DNA from: Phycomyces blakesleeanus NRRL 1555(-)
Lineage: Eukaryota > Mucoromycota > Mucoromycetes > Mucorales > Phycomycetaceae
Assembly: GCF_001638985.1 (NCBI RefSeq)
Contig: NW_017265137.1
Coordinates: 2,319,848-2,383,847, forward strand
Length of the DNA: 64,000 nt
Reading direction: 5' to 3'
In this document: one piece after another, positions 1 to 11,034 of the stretch
How the letters are laid out: the number at the start of each line of letters is the position of its first letter
Numbering within the stretch: the stretch's first letter is position 1
Notes under the pieces: generated by a model
Told to the model about the DNA's origin: nothing
Databases searched by the model: none
The model's input: the letters and a program-made list of their open reading frames with translations, nothing else
Translations under genes and position numbers: made by a program

Positions 1-1842
1 AAATGAAGAAAGATCTGCAAAAAAGAGAGAGAAACTTATCAAATAGTGTCGGGCCAAACAACCGTGTTATAGAGAGAGAATGTCAAATTCTTAGTTCACC
101 ACTTTGTCAAAAAAAATGACAAGAGTAGATCCATCCCCCTCAGGACGAAGACCTGATTTGACAGCGAAGGGGAAAAAATGAGTTGGTTGCTCTCTTTTCA
201 AAAAAGAGTGGAGTGGAAAACAGAGGCGAGGTCAAGCAGCGCTGCACGTCAGCATGCACCGTTCCAAGCCAACAGATGTTTTCTAAATCAACGGTTTCCA
301 CACCGGATCTCACACTGCCACAACCAACTCGTCTAGACACTTGCGCAGGAAACTGCCAGTGAGATACGCCAATAAAGACCGTAAAACACAGTACAAGAGA
401 TAATTCGTGCATTCTCTCTTGCAGGTCTAGAATAAAGAAACGTAAGCTCGTCTGGGAACGAAACGCCCAGAGAGTCGACACTAGTAAAGTAAGTATATTT
501 TGCTCTTATATTCTTTACGGAACAATACTTACCGGAATTTTTTGTGACGAAGACGGATACTTTGGAGAAAGAAAAAAAGAAAAGAAAGCAAATACATAGA
601 GCAAGGTATACATATAAAGGGTATATACAAAGAGGGGTATAGATATAGATATAGATAAAGCTATAGATAAAAGTATATAGAGTCGGAAATAAAGATAAAT
701 AGAGTAAAGTCTGTTGAAAAATAACACTATCACAATAAAGGAATCTTTTAATGATAAAGAAGCCGTATATACAAATGAAAAGAAAAAAAGTTCTTACCAA
801 AATGCCCTTATGCCAAAGAGTTATGTTCAATCGGCCAAAAAAAACTATACGAGAGAGATGCTTTAAAGAAATAAAGGGATATATTATAGTATGGCTCAAG
901 GATGAAGAGATATATAGACATATAGATGTAAAAGTTCTCCAAGAATTAGACGATATATCGATGGAAAGATAATTCAAAGGTAAAGAGATATGTAAGCATA
1001 TAGATCGAGAGGTTCTCCAAGGATTAGGCGATATATCGACGGAAAGATAGTTCAAAGATAAAAGGGAGAGAGATAGAGAGATTTTGCTTGACCAAGCTTC
1101 TGCTAGTCTTTATATAGACAATTATTTGATTTTTTTTTCTTAAAAAAAAAAGAGAGGGAAAACATAGTCACTATATCGCAGTTTTTTGGAGTTATGAATG
1201 CAAATGCAGATCATCTCTTAAAATGCTATATAATACAACAGAGTAATAAGTTATCTAGTACTCTTTTGAATATTCTTGAAAATAATTATTACAAAACCTA
1301 TGTAGATAGAGAGTATCAACTTATCACTCTTCAAAAAAAATATAAATGCCTCGATATTACTCTTACAAGGAATACACTAGAGTATATTGTACTGTATTCC
1401 AAAGAATAAAAGATATATTTGCAGCATTCTTACTATCAATAAGATAGCTAGGTAACATTTTATGCACAGCGACTGATACAAATAGTAATTATAAGAGCTT
1501 TTTTTTTAAAAAAAAAAGAGAGAGAAAGGAATCTACAGCATTAATAATTGATGTACACCGCTGAGATTTTAATTGCAATATACTACCTTTGCATATCAAT
1601 ATTCCATCATATAATTATTATTTATATGGAGAATATTACTCGTCAAAGAAGTGCTCTGTAAAAAAAAACACCCGCCTTCTCTATGAAAGCTTACACTTTA
1701 TTAAAAAAACCAAGATCTTTCACAACATAATTTGTATTTTATATAAAAAAACTTTCGAGTAATAATCTTTTTCGATATTTTATGCCAATTAGTTGTGTTT
1801 TTGGTCAATGAGGTAGTGAATCTTTTATTTCATTTTTGATCG
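1..1842. repeat. Left arm of a giant inverted repeat
   Basis: The reverse complement of this stretch recurs at 2474-3684 and, after a retrotransposon insertion, at 9215-9851. Base 1842 pairs with 2474, base 1 with 9851, so the arm continues off the left window edge. The arms differ at only a few positions by eye. The arm holds a two-copy tandem repeat with a 78-bp period (shared motif at 934 and 1012) and short frames that appear on both arms. One plus-strand frame near 130-175 reads PSPSGRRPDLTAK before a stop; the same motif lies in a frame at 15.0 kb. No family is recognised. Confidence 0.9.
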
Positions 1843-2473
1843 AAGGCAGATATAAGCAAAAACGTTATGCTGTATACTCTGGAAATAAGTAATATATTTT
1901 GTACCCTAATAATATATATATATATATGATTTTCTTGATCTATACTCACAATAAAAAACACTTTTGCACCAAATAAAGTCTTGTCAAAACCTCTGCCAAC
2001 TTTTAAGAATAATAATACAACTTGTAATAAATGATAGCATGTGAGATATACTTTTATTAACAATTCTCTGTAAATAACATTCAAAAGTTGATTATTATAA
2101 GTCCAAAAACATCATGTAAGCAAACTTGACAGGCTATAGTGCAATCAAAATTTCAGGCTTTAGTGATATAATCCTATCTAATGTAAAAATTAGTATTAGA
2201 TATTTGCATTAAATGCTTAAATAATTTAACTGCTAGTATTTATAAGTCATTTTTCTTTGATTAGATTCTCTAGATTTTTCATGTTTTGTTTTATTATCAG
2301 AGAAAAAATGCTTTTTTTTTATACAAGTGTAGTAGCAAGAGGGACACTCATTGATAAAAAACAAGTTTCATTCTCAAATTTATCAATAAGACATTATATT
2401 TATTTATTAACCGCGTACAAAGAATATCAGTTAATTGTAAAGTATGTATCCTATTATTTTTGTATACAAATGC
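1843..2473. other. Unpaired spacer of the inverted repeat
   Basis: This 631-bp AT-rich stretch lies between the two arms and has no inverted partner. It contains frames of under 85 codons that overlap the arm borders. None has recognisable domains or coding-like composition, so no gene is called. Confidence 0.7.
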
Positions 2474-3684
2474 CGATCAAAAATGAAATAAAAGATTCAC
2501 TACCTCATTGACCAAAAACACAACTAATTGGCATAAAATATCGAAAAAGATTATTACTCGAAAGTTTTTTTATATAAAATACAAATTATGTTGTGAAAGA
2601 TCTTGGTTTTTTTAATAAAGTGTAAGCTTTCATAGAGAAGGCGGGTGTTTTTTTTTACAGAGCACTTCTTTGACGAGTAATATTCTCCATATAAATAATA
2701 ATTATATGATGGAATATTGATATGCAAAGGTAGTATATTGCAATTAAAATCTCAGCGGTGTACATCAATTATTAATGCTGTAGATTCCTTTCTCTCTCTT
2801 TTTTTTTTAAAAAAAAAGCTCTTATAATTACTATTTGTATCAGTCGCTGTGCATAAAATGTTACCTAGCTATCTTATTGATAGTAAGAATGTTGCAAATA
2901 TATCTTTTATTCTTTGGAATACAGTACAATATACTCTAGTGTATTCCTTGTAAGAGTAATATCGAGGCATTTATATTTTTTTTTGAAGAGTGATAAGTTG
3001 ATACTCTCTATCTACATAGGTTTTGTAATAATTATTTTCAAGAATATTCAAAAGAGTACTAGGTAACTTATTACTCTGTTGTATTATATAGCATTTTAAG
3101 AGATGATCTGCATTTGCATTCATAACTCCAAAAAACTGCGATATAGTGACCATGTTTTCCCTCTCTTTTTTTTTTAAGAAAAAAAAATCAAATAATTGTC
3201 TATATAAAGACTAGCAGAAGCTTGGTCAAGCAAAATCTCTCTATCTCTCTCTCTCTCTTTTATCTTTGAACTATCTTTCCGTCGATATATCGCCTAATCC
3301 TTGGAGAACCTCTCGATCTATATGCTTACATATCTCTTTACCTTTGAATTATCTTTCCATTGATATATCGTCTAATCCTTGGAGAACTTTTACATCTATA
3401 TGTCTATATATCTCTTCATCTTTGAGCCATACTATAATATATCCCTTTATTTCTTTAAAGCATCTCTCTCATATAGTTTTTTTTTTGGCCGATTGAACAT
3501 AACTCTTTGGCATAAGGGCATTTTGGTAAGAACTTTTTTCTTTTCATTTGTATATACGGCTTCTTTATCATTAAAAGATTCCTTTATTGTGATAGTGTTA
3601 TTTTTCAACAGACTTTACTCTATTTATCTTTATTTCCGACTCTATATACTTTTATCTATAGCTTTATCTATATCTATATCTATA

Positions 3685-4075
3685 TGTTATATTTTTAGAA
3701 AAGAAAGAAAAACAAAGTGCAGACGAGAAGTACGGTGAGACTTTGTTTATTGATGAAAAGAGAGATGATCTTCTATTGCTATTTGCTATGTGAGTTTATA
3801 TAGACATTGCGTGTGTATTTAGGATAATGATATGAGTATATCATGTGATGTCTGTTTTCTTATATCATAGATAATATATTGTTAAGTTATTACCCACGCT
3901 CTTGTTTGAGTGATTAGTGATGTTGACTAAGGTGTGTGACCTTGTTATCGGTATATTCTTTATTTAATGATAGTGTGAGAAATAATGTATAATTGATACT
4001 GGTCGCTTATTCAATATGTCTTTGTCTTATTGTCTGTGCGCTCTATTTGAATCTACGATTATGTTGGATACAACA
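3685..4075 (-). repeat. 3' LTR of the Ty3/gypsy element
   Basis: This 391-bp repeat matches 8819-9209 along its whole length by eye. In element orientation it starts TGTTGTATCC and ends ATAACA. A TATA-like TATATAAA lies near 3795-3803 on the minus strand. A 378-bp relative stands alone at 18540-18917. Confidence 0.95.
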
Positions 4076-4090
4076 TTACCCCCCTCCAGG
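4076..4090 (-). promoter_or_regulatory. Polypurine tract of the Ty3/gypsy element
   Basis: On the minus strand GGAGGGGGG lies three bases before the TG start of the 3' LTR. This is the position and composition expected for the primer of plus-strand DNA synthesis. Confidence 0.8.
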
Positions 4091-4150
4091 TTGGAACAAC
4101 CGTTTGAATTGCTTAGGGGAGTATATGTACATGTATGAGAGCAAATGTCT

Positions 4151-7100
4151 TTATTTGCGTATGCGTTTGCTAAAGCGTGTAGGTTCTTGTGTTGGATGTG
4201 TACGCTTGTTATGTATAATTGTAGATTTATTGGTGGGTTTTTCTGGACCTCGTCTTTGCCAATATTTGTCAATTATGCTCAGATCGTTGAAATTGCTTGT
4301 GGGCTCCCAAGTGTCTTGATCTGGTGCATAGTTTTTCCAGCGCACTCTGTAAAGATAGTCGCCTTTTTCTTGACGATGATCAATGATGGCCTGTATCTCG
4401 TAAAAGCTATCTGGAGATATAACAGTATCTTGTGAGATCAGCTTTATCTGCGAAGGTGGGATGTTTCGTGATAGAAGTGCTCCCGTTTCGTCTTGCAAAA
4501 TGTAGCTGCCTCCCTTTGTTCTGCCCTTGACTGTGAATGGTCCCTCATATCTTGGGTCCGTCTTAGACTTTCTTAATATGTTCTTTATCATCACGTTGCT
4601 GTCGTTCGGGAACTCCATTATTATTTTATGGTCTTTGTCGTGTTTTCCTTTATCAGCAGCTTGTGTAGCTTTGATGCGTTCGCAGATTGCTGGGAATACG
4701 ACAGTCTCCATTTGTTCAATTCTTTTTTTCATATCTGGTAGACTGTTAGGAGCGTTGTGCGTGCTCTCTGTTTTTCTGTAATCAGCAAAATCGTTTGGTT
4801 GTCTTGCAAACATTAGAGTGAATGGGCGTGTGCCATGTAGCTTAGCATGTTTGCTATTTATGGCTAGCTGTGTGCTTGGGATGTATATGTCCCAGTCTCG
4901 CTTTGCTCCCTGTGTTCTCTTGTTGATGACTTCCTTGGCTGTGTGTACCCATTTTTCAGCAACTCCATTTGCTCGCGGATGATAGGGTGTTACAAGCCGA
5001 TGATCAATTCCTGCTGTATTTGTGAAAGTCTTGACGAGTTCGTTGACAAACTCGGTACCATTATCTGACTGTAAAACCTTGGGTAGGCCGAAGTCGCAAA
5101 AGATTTGAATGAGTTGTTTTGCAATTGTTAAAGATGTCTTATCTGGAATTGCGCGGAGTATGCAGAATCGGGAAAAGATGTCAACCATTACTAGCATGTA
5201 ATGATTGCCGTTGTGCGAGGTGGTGTATGGGCCAGCTAAGTCTATGGCCCAGTGTTCACCTGGTTGACTGGCTGTAATAGGCTTCAGCGGATGATAGCCG
5301 TGTTTTGAGACATTGAACCGTTGGCAATTCAAGCAGCGCTTTACTGTTTCTGTTGCCTCTTGCTTGAGATTAGTCCAGTGTAGTCCATCACTATGTATAG
5401 CGTTGACAATAGCGTCTGTACCAAAGTGGCCGAGTAGATGTGCTTGGTTGAGTAGATGCTGTCTGTCTTTGATAGGTGGTGTTATCATATCCCCTGTGTT
5501 GTGCATGCGTTGGATAGCATGTGTATTTTGTGTGTTCTTTATTCGATGATTCGTAGAGATTTCTACGGTTTTACCCTCCCCCAGCGGTTTTTCCGAGGTG
5601 AAAAGGCGCGATAAAACATCTGGCAATATATTGTCAATGCCAGGGCGGTGGACTATGTCATAAGTATAGTCGCAGAGTACATCAAGCCAGTTTATCATCA
5701 TAGGGTTGGCAATTTCTTGCGTGTGAAGGTACGTGAGAGCCTTGTGATCCGTGTACAACGTGAACTTGTTACCCCACAAGAACTTATGGAATTTAGTCAA
5801 AGCATAAACGATGCCCAAAAGTTCACGTTTGGTGACAGGATAGTTGCGTTCAGATTTGGAAAGTGACCGTGCCATAAAACCAATGTAGCGATATTGGTTG
5901 TCTATGATCTGATAGAGCACGGCGCCAATACCTGTGTTGGAGGCGTCTGTGGCAACCAGAAATGGTTGGGTTGTGTCAGGGTGGCTTAGGACTGGTGCGT
6001 GTGTAAGTGCAATTTTGAGCTTGGAAAAAGCTTGCGTTTGTTCTTCTGTCCATAACCCGTGTAGTGAGTCAGCATTGCGTAGTTTGTCCAGAGGAGAAGA
6101 CAGTTGCGACAAGTTGGGAATGTGCTCACGAAAATAGTTGACGAGACCCATGAAGCGTTGAATGTCTTTGCCAGACTTGGGTTGTGGCCACATGGTAGCA
6201 TTGTGAACCTTGCGAGCATCAAGATCAATACCTCTAGTGCTTACAGTAAAACCCAGTAACGATACAGAAGTTTGTGCAAAGTGACATTTCTGCGGATTGA
6301 GAATGAGATTGACATCCGTGAGCTTTTGAATAGCCGTTTGGACGTGTTTAACATGGTCAGACATGTTAGTGGAAAAAACTACGATGTCGTCGACAAATGC
6401 AGTGACATATGGAGTATCGTGATAAATCAAATTGACTACTCGCTGAAACTTGGACGACAATGGCTTGAGACCAAAGGGACATCCTCGAAACATATACTGA
6501 TTGCCTTCAAACGTGAATGTAGTCTTGTGTCTATCGTCTTCATGAATTTTGAATCGATGAAAGGCACTCTTGAGGTCTAGCGTAGTGAAGATTGTTGCAC
6601 CCCGTAGCCTGTGAAAGAGTTCAGAGATGAGTGGCAAAGGGAATCTGTCGTCAGGTAGCAGAGTGTTGATGGCTCTGGGATCTAAGCAAGGACGCTTGCC
6701 TGTGGGATTACCAAACTCATCTTTTTTAGGAGCGAATGTGAGTGGGCTGTTCCACTTAGTATTGACGGGTGCCCTTTGTATGGTGCCATCAGTAAGCCAT
6801 TGGTTTATATGTTTGGCCATCAGTGGAACAAGTTGTAAAGCAATAGGATATTGTCGTCTATAGACTACTTGACCTGGGGGCGTTGGTAGTCGTACAATAG
6901 ATTCCTTAACTGTACAAAATGAAGTGATGGGTATGGCTTCATTGGCTTTAATGAAGGGTAGTAGAGCCTTCATGAATTGAGAATGTTCAGTGGGTGTACC
7001 AGCTGGTGAATTATTGGGCTTTTCTATTTCAGCTATGGGTGTAGGGGTCTGAGGTGTATTAGAACCATACCAACTCTCTGCTAGTCCCAGTAAATGAATA

Positions 7101-8785
7101 CCAAGGCTTGGCATTAAATCTGTACCAATACTAACATCTATATTCTCAGCGAGATCCAAAACTTCAAAAGAATGTGTAATGTGTTTGTTGTTATAAAAAA
7201 CTTTTATTGGTTTTGTTACTCCTAGTCTATGAGCTATAGCGTTACTAGTGGCCAACACGATTTTCCCTTTGCGAGGAATTATTGACCACCCAAACTTGCT
7301 ACAGAGCTTGGTGTTGACAGAGCTGATGGTGGCCCCGGTGTCTACCAGTGCCCATAGTTTTTCCTCTTCTAAAGAAATAGGAACGAGATAGGAGTGAGTA
7401 GACCGTTTACTGAGATCTACGTGAGTGCCCGTGTACTTACATGGGGAGCACTGTTCAAAGTCCATGTGCATGGACTGATCATCCTCAGATGTGCTGACAT
7501 CTGAGGGAGAACTGTCGTCAGAGACAGTGTGGGCAGAACGGACGGCGAAGTGGGGAGCAGAGCCCCTGGGAGAGCCAGACGCAGAACTGGAAGAGCTGGA
7601 GGAACCAGCGACGGAAGAACAGCGATGTTTGTGGGACCAAACTTCACCGCACCAACGGCAAGGAGCAGAACCAACGTACTTGTTGATGTAGGGGGCTTTT
7701 TCAACCCGATTGCCCCCTTTTGCTGCCAGTGCGTTCTTGAGGATGCGGCAGTCTTCGGAGTCATGGCTGCCCTTGCCATGGAGCGAGCACCTCTTGCTGG
7801 AAGAGCGCTCACGGCTCTGTGTGGCTTCACGGGGAGAACCAGGGGAGCGGGCAGAAGAGGTGGCAGCAGACATGCGGGTCGTCTGTTCTGGGCTGAGATG
7901 GCGGCCTTTGGGCACAGGGTCGTTATGCAAGCTCATCAGAAAGACCTTGCTATAGATGGACCGGGCCAGGGAAGCAGCCTTGTCAATGGTGTCCCGTTTT
8001 TCCCTGGGCATGTTGACTTGTAGCAAGGAGACTTGTCTTGCCAGCTCGGGCAGAAGTGTGGCAGTGTATGCAATGGCTGCCTGCATGTTGTCTGCCACGT
8101 CAGCTTCCCGACGAACCCTTTGGTAACGGTCCGTGTAGTTGCTGACGGTTTCTGTAGGGCTCATTCTCATGAGCATCAGCTCATGTGTGAGCTGTACTTG
8201 ACGCTCAAGGTCGTTGATTCCATATACCTTGATAAAGGCGTCGCGGACAAAGGACCAGGGAAGCTCGGGTGAACTACGAAGGTAGTTGTCATACCAGGAA
8301 CGCTGTTCTCTTGACAGAACAATGGGGAGTAGACGGTGCCAGTCCACATTAAGGTCCAGACTGTATGAGTGGAGCACATCCTCGAATTTGTCCAGACACT
8401 CTTCAATGGACGAGTAGACCTTCTGGGTGTTGTCCCACTCGTTTCCTTGCCACTGAAGAACTGGTAGCTCGCGAGGTACAACACGGGATTGGGGAGCAAC
8501 TTGCTCAGCGCGGGCAGGACCAGAACGAAGCAAATGGGTATGTGCTGACATGAGGATAGCCAGATCGCCTTCTGTGGCCGCAATTGTCAGCCTTATTTGA
8601 TTCTTGGTGTCCTCAGGCTGGTTTTGTTCGATGGCATCGGCTAGGGCGATGGAAGCAGCAGCCAGGAGATCCCTAAGTCTGGTAATAGCCAACATGGACT
8701 TGTTGGCCTGTTCATTGCTTGCGATTTCACTTGTGTTGAGGCTGCTCTGAACACTGGGGGCGGGAGACTGGTTTTCGGAAGACAT
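4151..8785 (-). CDS. Gag-pol polyprotein of a chromodomain Ty3/gypsy element
   Basis: One uninterrupted frame of 1544 codons from the first ATG at 8785; the frame is open a little further upstream but without an ATG. Order by residue: Gag-like region; Cys/His clusters CSLHGKGSHDSEDC and CRWCGEVWSHKHRC before the protease; protease LVDTGA near 482; reverse transcriptase with FVDD near 797; RNase H (ATDAS, YTDHK); integrase with an HHCC zinc region near 1110 and the three acidic residues in AIDLAGP, QSDNGTEF and NGVAEKW at about 1180, 1240 and 1275; and a C-terminal chromodomain near 1462-1510 with YRVRWKNY and TWEP. All catalytic motifs are present, with no stop or frameshift. Chromodomains in this group are known to steer integration towards particular chromatin. 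Gag and Pol share one frame, so their ratio would have to be set after translation, as in Tf1 (inference). Confidence 0.95.
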   Translation of the reverse strand: MSSENQSPAPSVQSSLNTSEIASNEQANKSMLAITRLRDLLAAASIALADAIEQNQPEDTKNQIRLTIAATEGDLAILMSAHTHLLRSGPARAEQVAPQSRVVPRELPVLQWQGNEWDNTQKVYSSIEECLDKFEDVLHSYSLDLNVDWHRLLPIVLSREQRSWYDNYLRSSPELPWSFVRDAFIKVYGINDLERQVQLTHELMLMRMSPTETVSNYTDRYQRVRREADVADNMQAAIAYTATLLPELARQVSLLQVNMPREKRDTIDKAASLARSIYSKVFLMSLHNDPVPKGRHLSPEQTTRMSAATSSARSPGSPREATQSRERSSSKRCSLHGKGSHDSEDCRILKNALAAKGGNRVEKAPYINKYVGSAPCRWCGEVWSHKHRCSSVAGSSSSSSSASGSPRGSAPHFAVRSAHTVSDDSSPSDVSTSEDDQSMHMDFEQCSPCKYTGTHVDLSKRSTHSYLVPISLEEEKLWALVDTGATISSVNTKLCSKFGWSIIPRKGKIVLATSNAIAHRLGVTKPIKVFYNNKHITHSFEVLDLAENIDVSIGTDLMPSLGIHLLGLAESWYGSNTPQTPTPIAEIEKPNNSPAGTPTEHSQFMKALLPFIKANEAIPITSFCTVKESIVRLPTPPGQVVYRRQYPIALQLVPLMAKHINQWLTDGTIQRAPVNTKWNSPLTFAPKKDEFGNPTGKRPCLDPRAINTLLPDDRFPLPLISELFHRLRGATIFTTLDLKSAFHRFKIHEDDRHKTTFTFEGNQYMFRGCPFGLKPLSSKFQRVVNLIYHDTPYVTAFVDDIVVFSTNMSDHVKHVQTAIQKLTDVNLILNPQKCHFAQTSVSLLGFTVSTRGIDLDARKVHNATMWPQPKSGKDIQRFMGLVNYFREHIPNLSQLSSPLDKLRNADSLHGLWTEEQTQAFSKLKIALTHAPVLSHPDTTQPFLVATDASNTGIGAVLYQIIDNQYRYIGFMARSLSKSERNYPVTKRELLGIVYALTKFHKFLWGNKFTLYTDHKALTYLHTQEIANPMMINWLDVLCDYTYDIVHRPGIDNILPDVLSRLFTSEKPLGEGKTVEISTNHRIKNTQNTHAIQRMHNTGDMITPPIKDRQHLLNQAHLLGHFGTDAIVNAIHSDGLHWTNLKQEATETVKRCLNCQRFNVSKHGYHPLKPITASQPGEHWAIDLAGPYTTSHNGNHYMLVMVDIFSRFCILRAIPDKTSLTIAKQLIQIFCDFGLPKVLQSDNGTEFVNELVKTFTNTAGIDHRLVTPYHPRANGVAEKWVHTAKEVINKRTQGAKRDWDIYIPSTQLAINSKHAKLHGTRPFTLMFARQPNDFADYRKTESTHNAPNSLPDMKKRIEQMETVVFPAICERIKATQAADKGKHDKDHKIIMEFPNDSNVMIKNILRKSKTDPRYEGPFTVKGRTKGGSYILQDETGALLSRNIPPSQIKLISQDTVISPDSFYEIQAIIDHRQEKGDYLYRVRWKNYAPDQDTWEPTSNFNDLSIIDKYWQRRGPEKPTNKSTIIHNKRTHPTQEPTRFSKRIRK

Positions 8786-8796
8786 GTTTTGATTGT

Positions 8797-8818
8797 GATA
8801 AGAGTTCACCGTAAAAAA
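8797..8818 (-). promoter_or_regulatory. Primer-binding region, possibly self-priming
   Basis: Directly after the 5' LTR the minus strand reads TTTTTTACGGTGAACTC. It does not start with the TGG expected for pairing with the CCA end of a tRNA. The octamer TACGGTGA is the exact complement of TCACCGTA inside the LTR, about 65-70 bases after the TATA-like box. This resembles the self-primed Tf1/sushi group, where the start of the transcript folds back onto this site. The mechanism is inferred. Confidence 0.5.
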
Positions 8819-9209
8819 TGTTATATTTTTAGAAAAGAAAGAAAAACAAAGTGCAGACGAGAAGTACGGTGAGACTTTGTTTATTGATGAAAAGAGAGAT
8901 GATCTTCTATTGCTATTTGCTATGTGAGTTTATATAGACATTGCGTGTGTATTTAGGATAATGATATGAGTATATCATGTGATGTCTGTTTTCTTATATC
9001 ATAGATAATATATTGTTAAGTTATTACCCACGCTCTTGTTTGAGTGATTAGTGATGTTGACTAAGGTGTGTGACCTTGTTATCGGTATATTCTTTATTTA
9101 ATGATAGTGTGAGAAATAATGTATAATTGATACTGGTCGCTTATTCAATATGTCTTTGTCTTATTGTCTGTGCGCTCTATTTGAATCTACGATTATGTTG
9201 GATACAACA
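8819..9209 (-). repeat. 5' LTR of the Ty3/gypsy element
   Basis: A 391-bp LTR that looks identical to 3685-4075, with its own TATA-like box near 8929-8937 (minus strand). It would drive transcription leftwards into gag-pol. Confidence 0.95.
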
Positions 9210-10084
9210 CTATACCCCTCTTTGTATATACCCTTTATATGTATACCTTGCTCTATGTATTCGCTTTCTTTTCTTTTTTTCTTTCTCCAAAGTATCCGTC
9301 TTCGTCACAAAAAATTCCGGTAAGTATTGTTCCGTAAAGAATATAAGAGCAAAATATACTTACTTTACTAGTGTCGACTCTCTGGGCGTTTCGTTCCCAG
9401 ACGAGCTTACGTTTCTTTATTCTAGACCTGCAAGAGAGAATGCACGAATTATCTCTTGTACTGTGTTTTACGGTCTTTATTGGCGTATCTCACTGGCAGT
9501 TTCCTGCGCAAGTGTCTAGACGAGTTGGTTGTGGCAGTGTGAGATCCGGTGTGGAAACCGTTGATTTAGAAAACATCTGTTGGCTTGGAACGGTGCATGC
9601 TGACGTGCAGCGCTGCTTGACCTCGCCTCTGTTTTCCACTCCACTCTTTTTTGAAAAGAGAGCAACCAACTCATTTTTTCCCCTTCGCTGTCAAATCAGG
9701 TCTTCGTCCTGAGGGGGATGGATCTACTCTTGTCATTTTTTTTGACAAAGTGGTGAACTAAGAATTTGACATTCTCTCTCTATAACACGGTTGTTTGGCC
9801 CGACACTATTTGATAAGTTTCTCTCTCTTTTTTGCAGATCTTTCTTCATTTACATCGACTCTAATCAATAATCTTTGTCTATTGCTTTACACAGATACAT
9901 TATCAACAAACTCTTGCTAAACAAGATCCTAGCACAGTTTTTGCGGTTTATGAGTAGTATATTTTTATTCACAGCTATTTCCGTTTATCTGGTACAAAAG
10001 TTGCTAACCCCATAGTATTAGCAGCAGGATAAGCATATTATTTTACACATAGCACCCGTTCAAAATCATAACATATATACTGAC

Positions 10085-10500
10085 TCTACTTTGAATATCT
10101 TGTCTGGGCGTTTAGTTCTCAGATAGGATCAGCTTTCTTTATTCTGGACCTACAAGAGAGAATGCACAAATGATTTCTTGTACTGTGTTTTACGGTCTTT
10201 ACTGGCGTATCACACTGGCAGTTTCCTGCGCAAGTGTCCAGATGAGTTGGTTGTAGTTATGCGCAATGTGGTGCGGAAAATGTTGTTCTGAAAACATCCG
10301 TTAGCTTGGAATGGTGTATGCTGATGTGCAGCGCTGCTTGACCTCGCCTCTGCTTTCCATACCACTCTTTCTTAGAAAGAGAGCAACCAATTCCTTTTTC
10401 CTCCTCGCTGTCAAATCAGGTCTTTGTCCTGAGGGGGATGGATCCACTTTTGTTATTGTTATTATTATATACAAAGTGGTGAACTAAGAATTTGACCTTT
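10085..10500. repeat. Diverged direct copy of the outer arm of the inverted repeat
   Basis: It resembles 9380-9790 in the same orientation with many substitutions. On the minus strand it keeps the frame PSPSGQRPDLTAR followed by about 25 more codons before a stop, whereas the palindrome copies stop sooner. The antisense 113-codon frame of the palindrome is broken here. This suggests the minus-strand frame is the older coding remnant. Confidence 0.75.
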
Positions 10501-10749
10501 TTCTCTCTATATATGTATTCCTCGATATAGTCAACTAATAAATTGTTAATAAAAAATTCTTTTGATTTGGATTTGGATTTTTATTATTATCAACATATTA
10601 TAGTCAATAAATATCCAATAAGCTTGTTGATATTAATAAAGAGAAACTATGTATTGTAATATATATGTATTTTTTTTTCTTTTTATGAATATTAATAAAT
10701 AAGATAATAGTATAAAAAGGCTAGTATGCTGGTAGCTGTGGTACACACA

Positions 10750-11034
10750 TCACAATTGAGTGAAGAACAGACTCCAGAACCAAACACTGTTTTCTGCTTG
10801 CTAATGAATCTAGCAAGTTAACAATCTCCGTAACTGTTACACACCAGACACATGTATACTACGCACTCATACAGTGTAAACCAACCATTACACAACAGGG
10901 ATTTGAATTATAGGGATTTTAGTAATAATATATACAAACAATATTATTTGGTCTCTTTAATAAATAACACTCTCACAATATTTACTTTTCTCATTATTGA
11001 TATACTAATCCATAAACAATCTCAAATACCTCAG
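10750..11034 (+). repeat. Dispersed repeat of unknown class, copy 1
   Basis: About 285 bp whose diverged reverse complement occurs at 16079-16352. Shared blocks include CAATTGAGTGAAGAACAGAC, ACTGTTACA and AATAAATAACACTCTCACA. A weaker partial match is seen near 50280-50335. No protein, TIR or clear LTR termini were found; it could be an old solo LTR or a MITE. Confidence 0.7.

Larger units (their letters stand above)
3685..9209 (-). mobile_element. Full-length Ty3/gypsy chromovirus-type LTR retrotransposon
   Basis: The element has two 391-bp LTRs that look identical, bounded by TG...CA. A perfect 5-bp target duplication CTATA lies at 3680-3684 and 9210-9214. It reads on the minus strand: 5' LTR 8819-9209, leader, one gag-pol frame 8785-4151, polypurine tract near 4079-4087, 3' LTR 3685-4075. 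Identical LTRs plus an open frame point to a very recent insertion and a possibly active copy. The domain order protease, RT, RNase H, integrase, chromodomain identifies the chromovirus branch of Ty3/gypsy. The single fused frame and the leader sequence suggest the Tf1/sushi group. Confidence 0.95.
2474..9851. repeat. Right arm of the giant inverted repeat, split by a retrotransposon
   Basis: Arm sequence runs 2474-3684, is interrupted by the retrotransposon at 3685-9209 and one copy of its 5-bp target duplication, and resumes at 9215-9851. Joining the two pieces at the duplication restores co-linearity with the left arm: the AT-rich run before 3684 and the sequence after 9215 are contiguous, in reverse complement, near 625-650. 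The retrotransposon therefore arrived after the inverted repeat formed. Confidence 0.9.

Noticed and set aside
140..481. 113-codon frame repeated on both palindrome arms (140-481 minus, 9371-9712 plus)
   Set aside because: Its copy at 10.1-10.5 kb is broken, while the opposite strand keeps a motif shared with another frame. It is most likely antisense to an older coding remnant.
7417..8583. Several 100-160 codon frames inside the gag region on both strands
   Set aside because: Shadows of the gag-pol frame, with no domain and Arg/Pro-rich composition.
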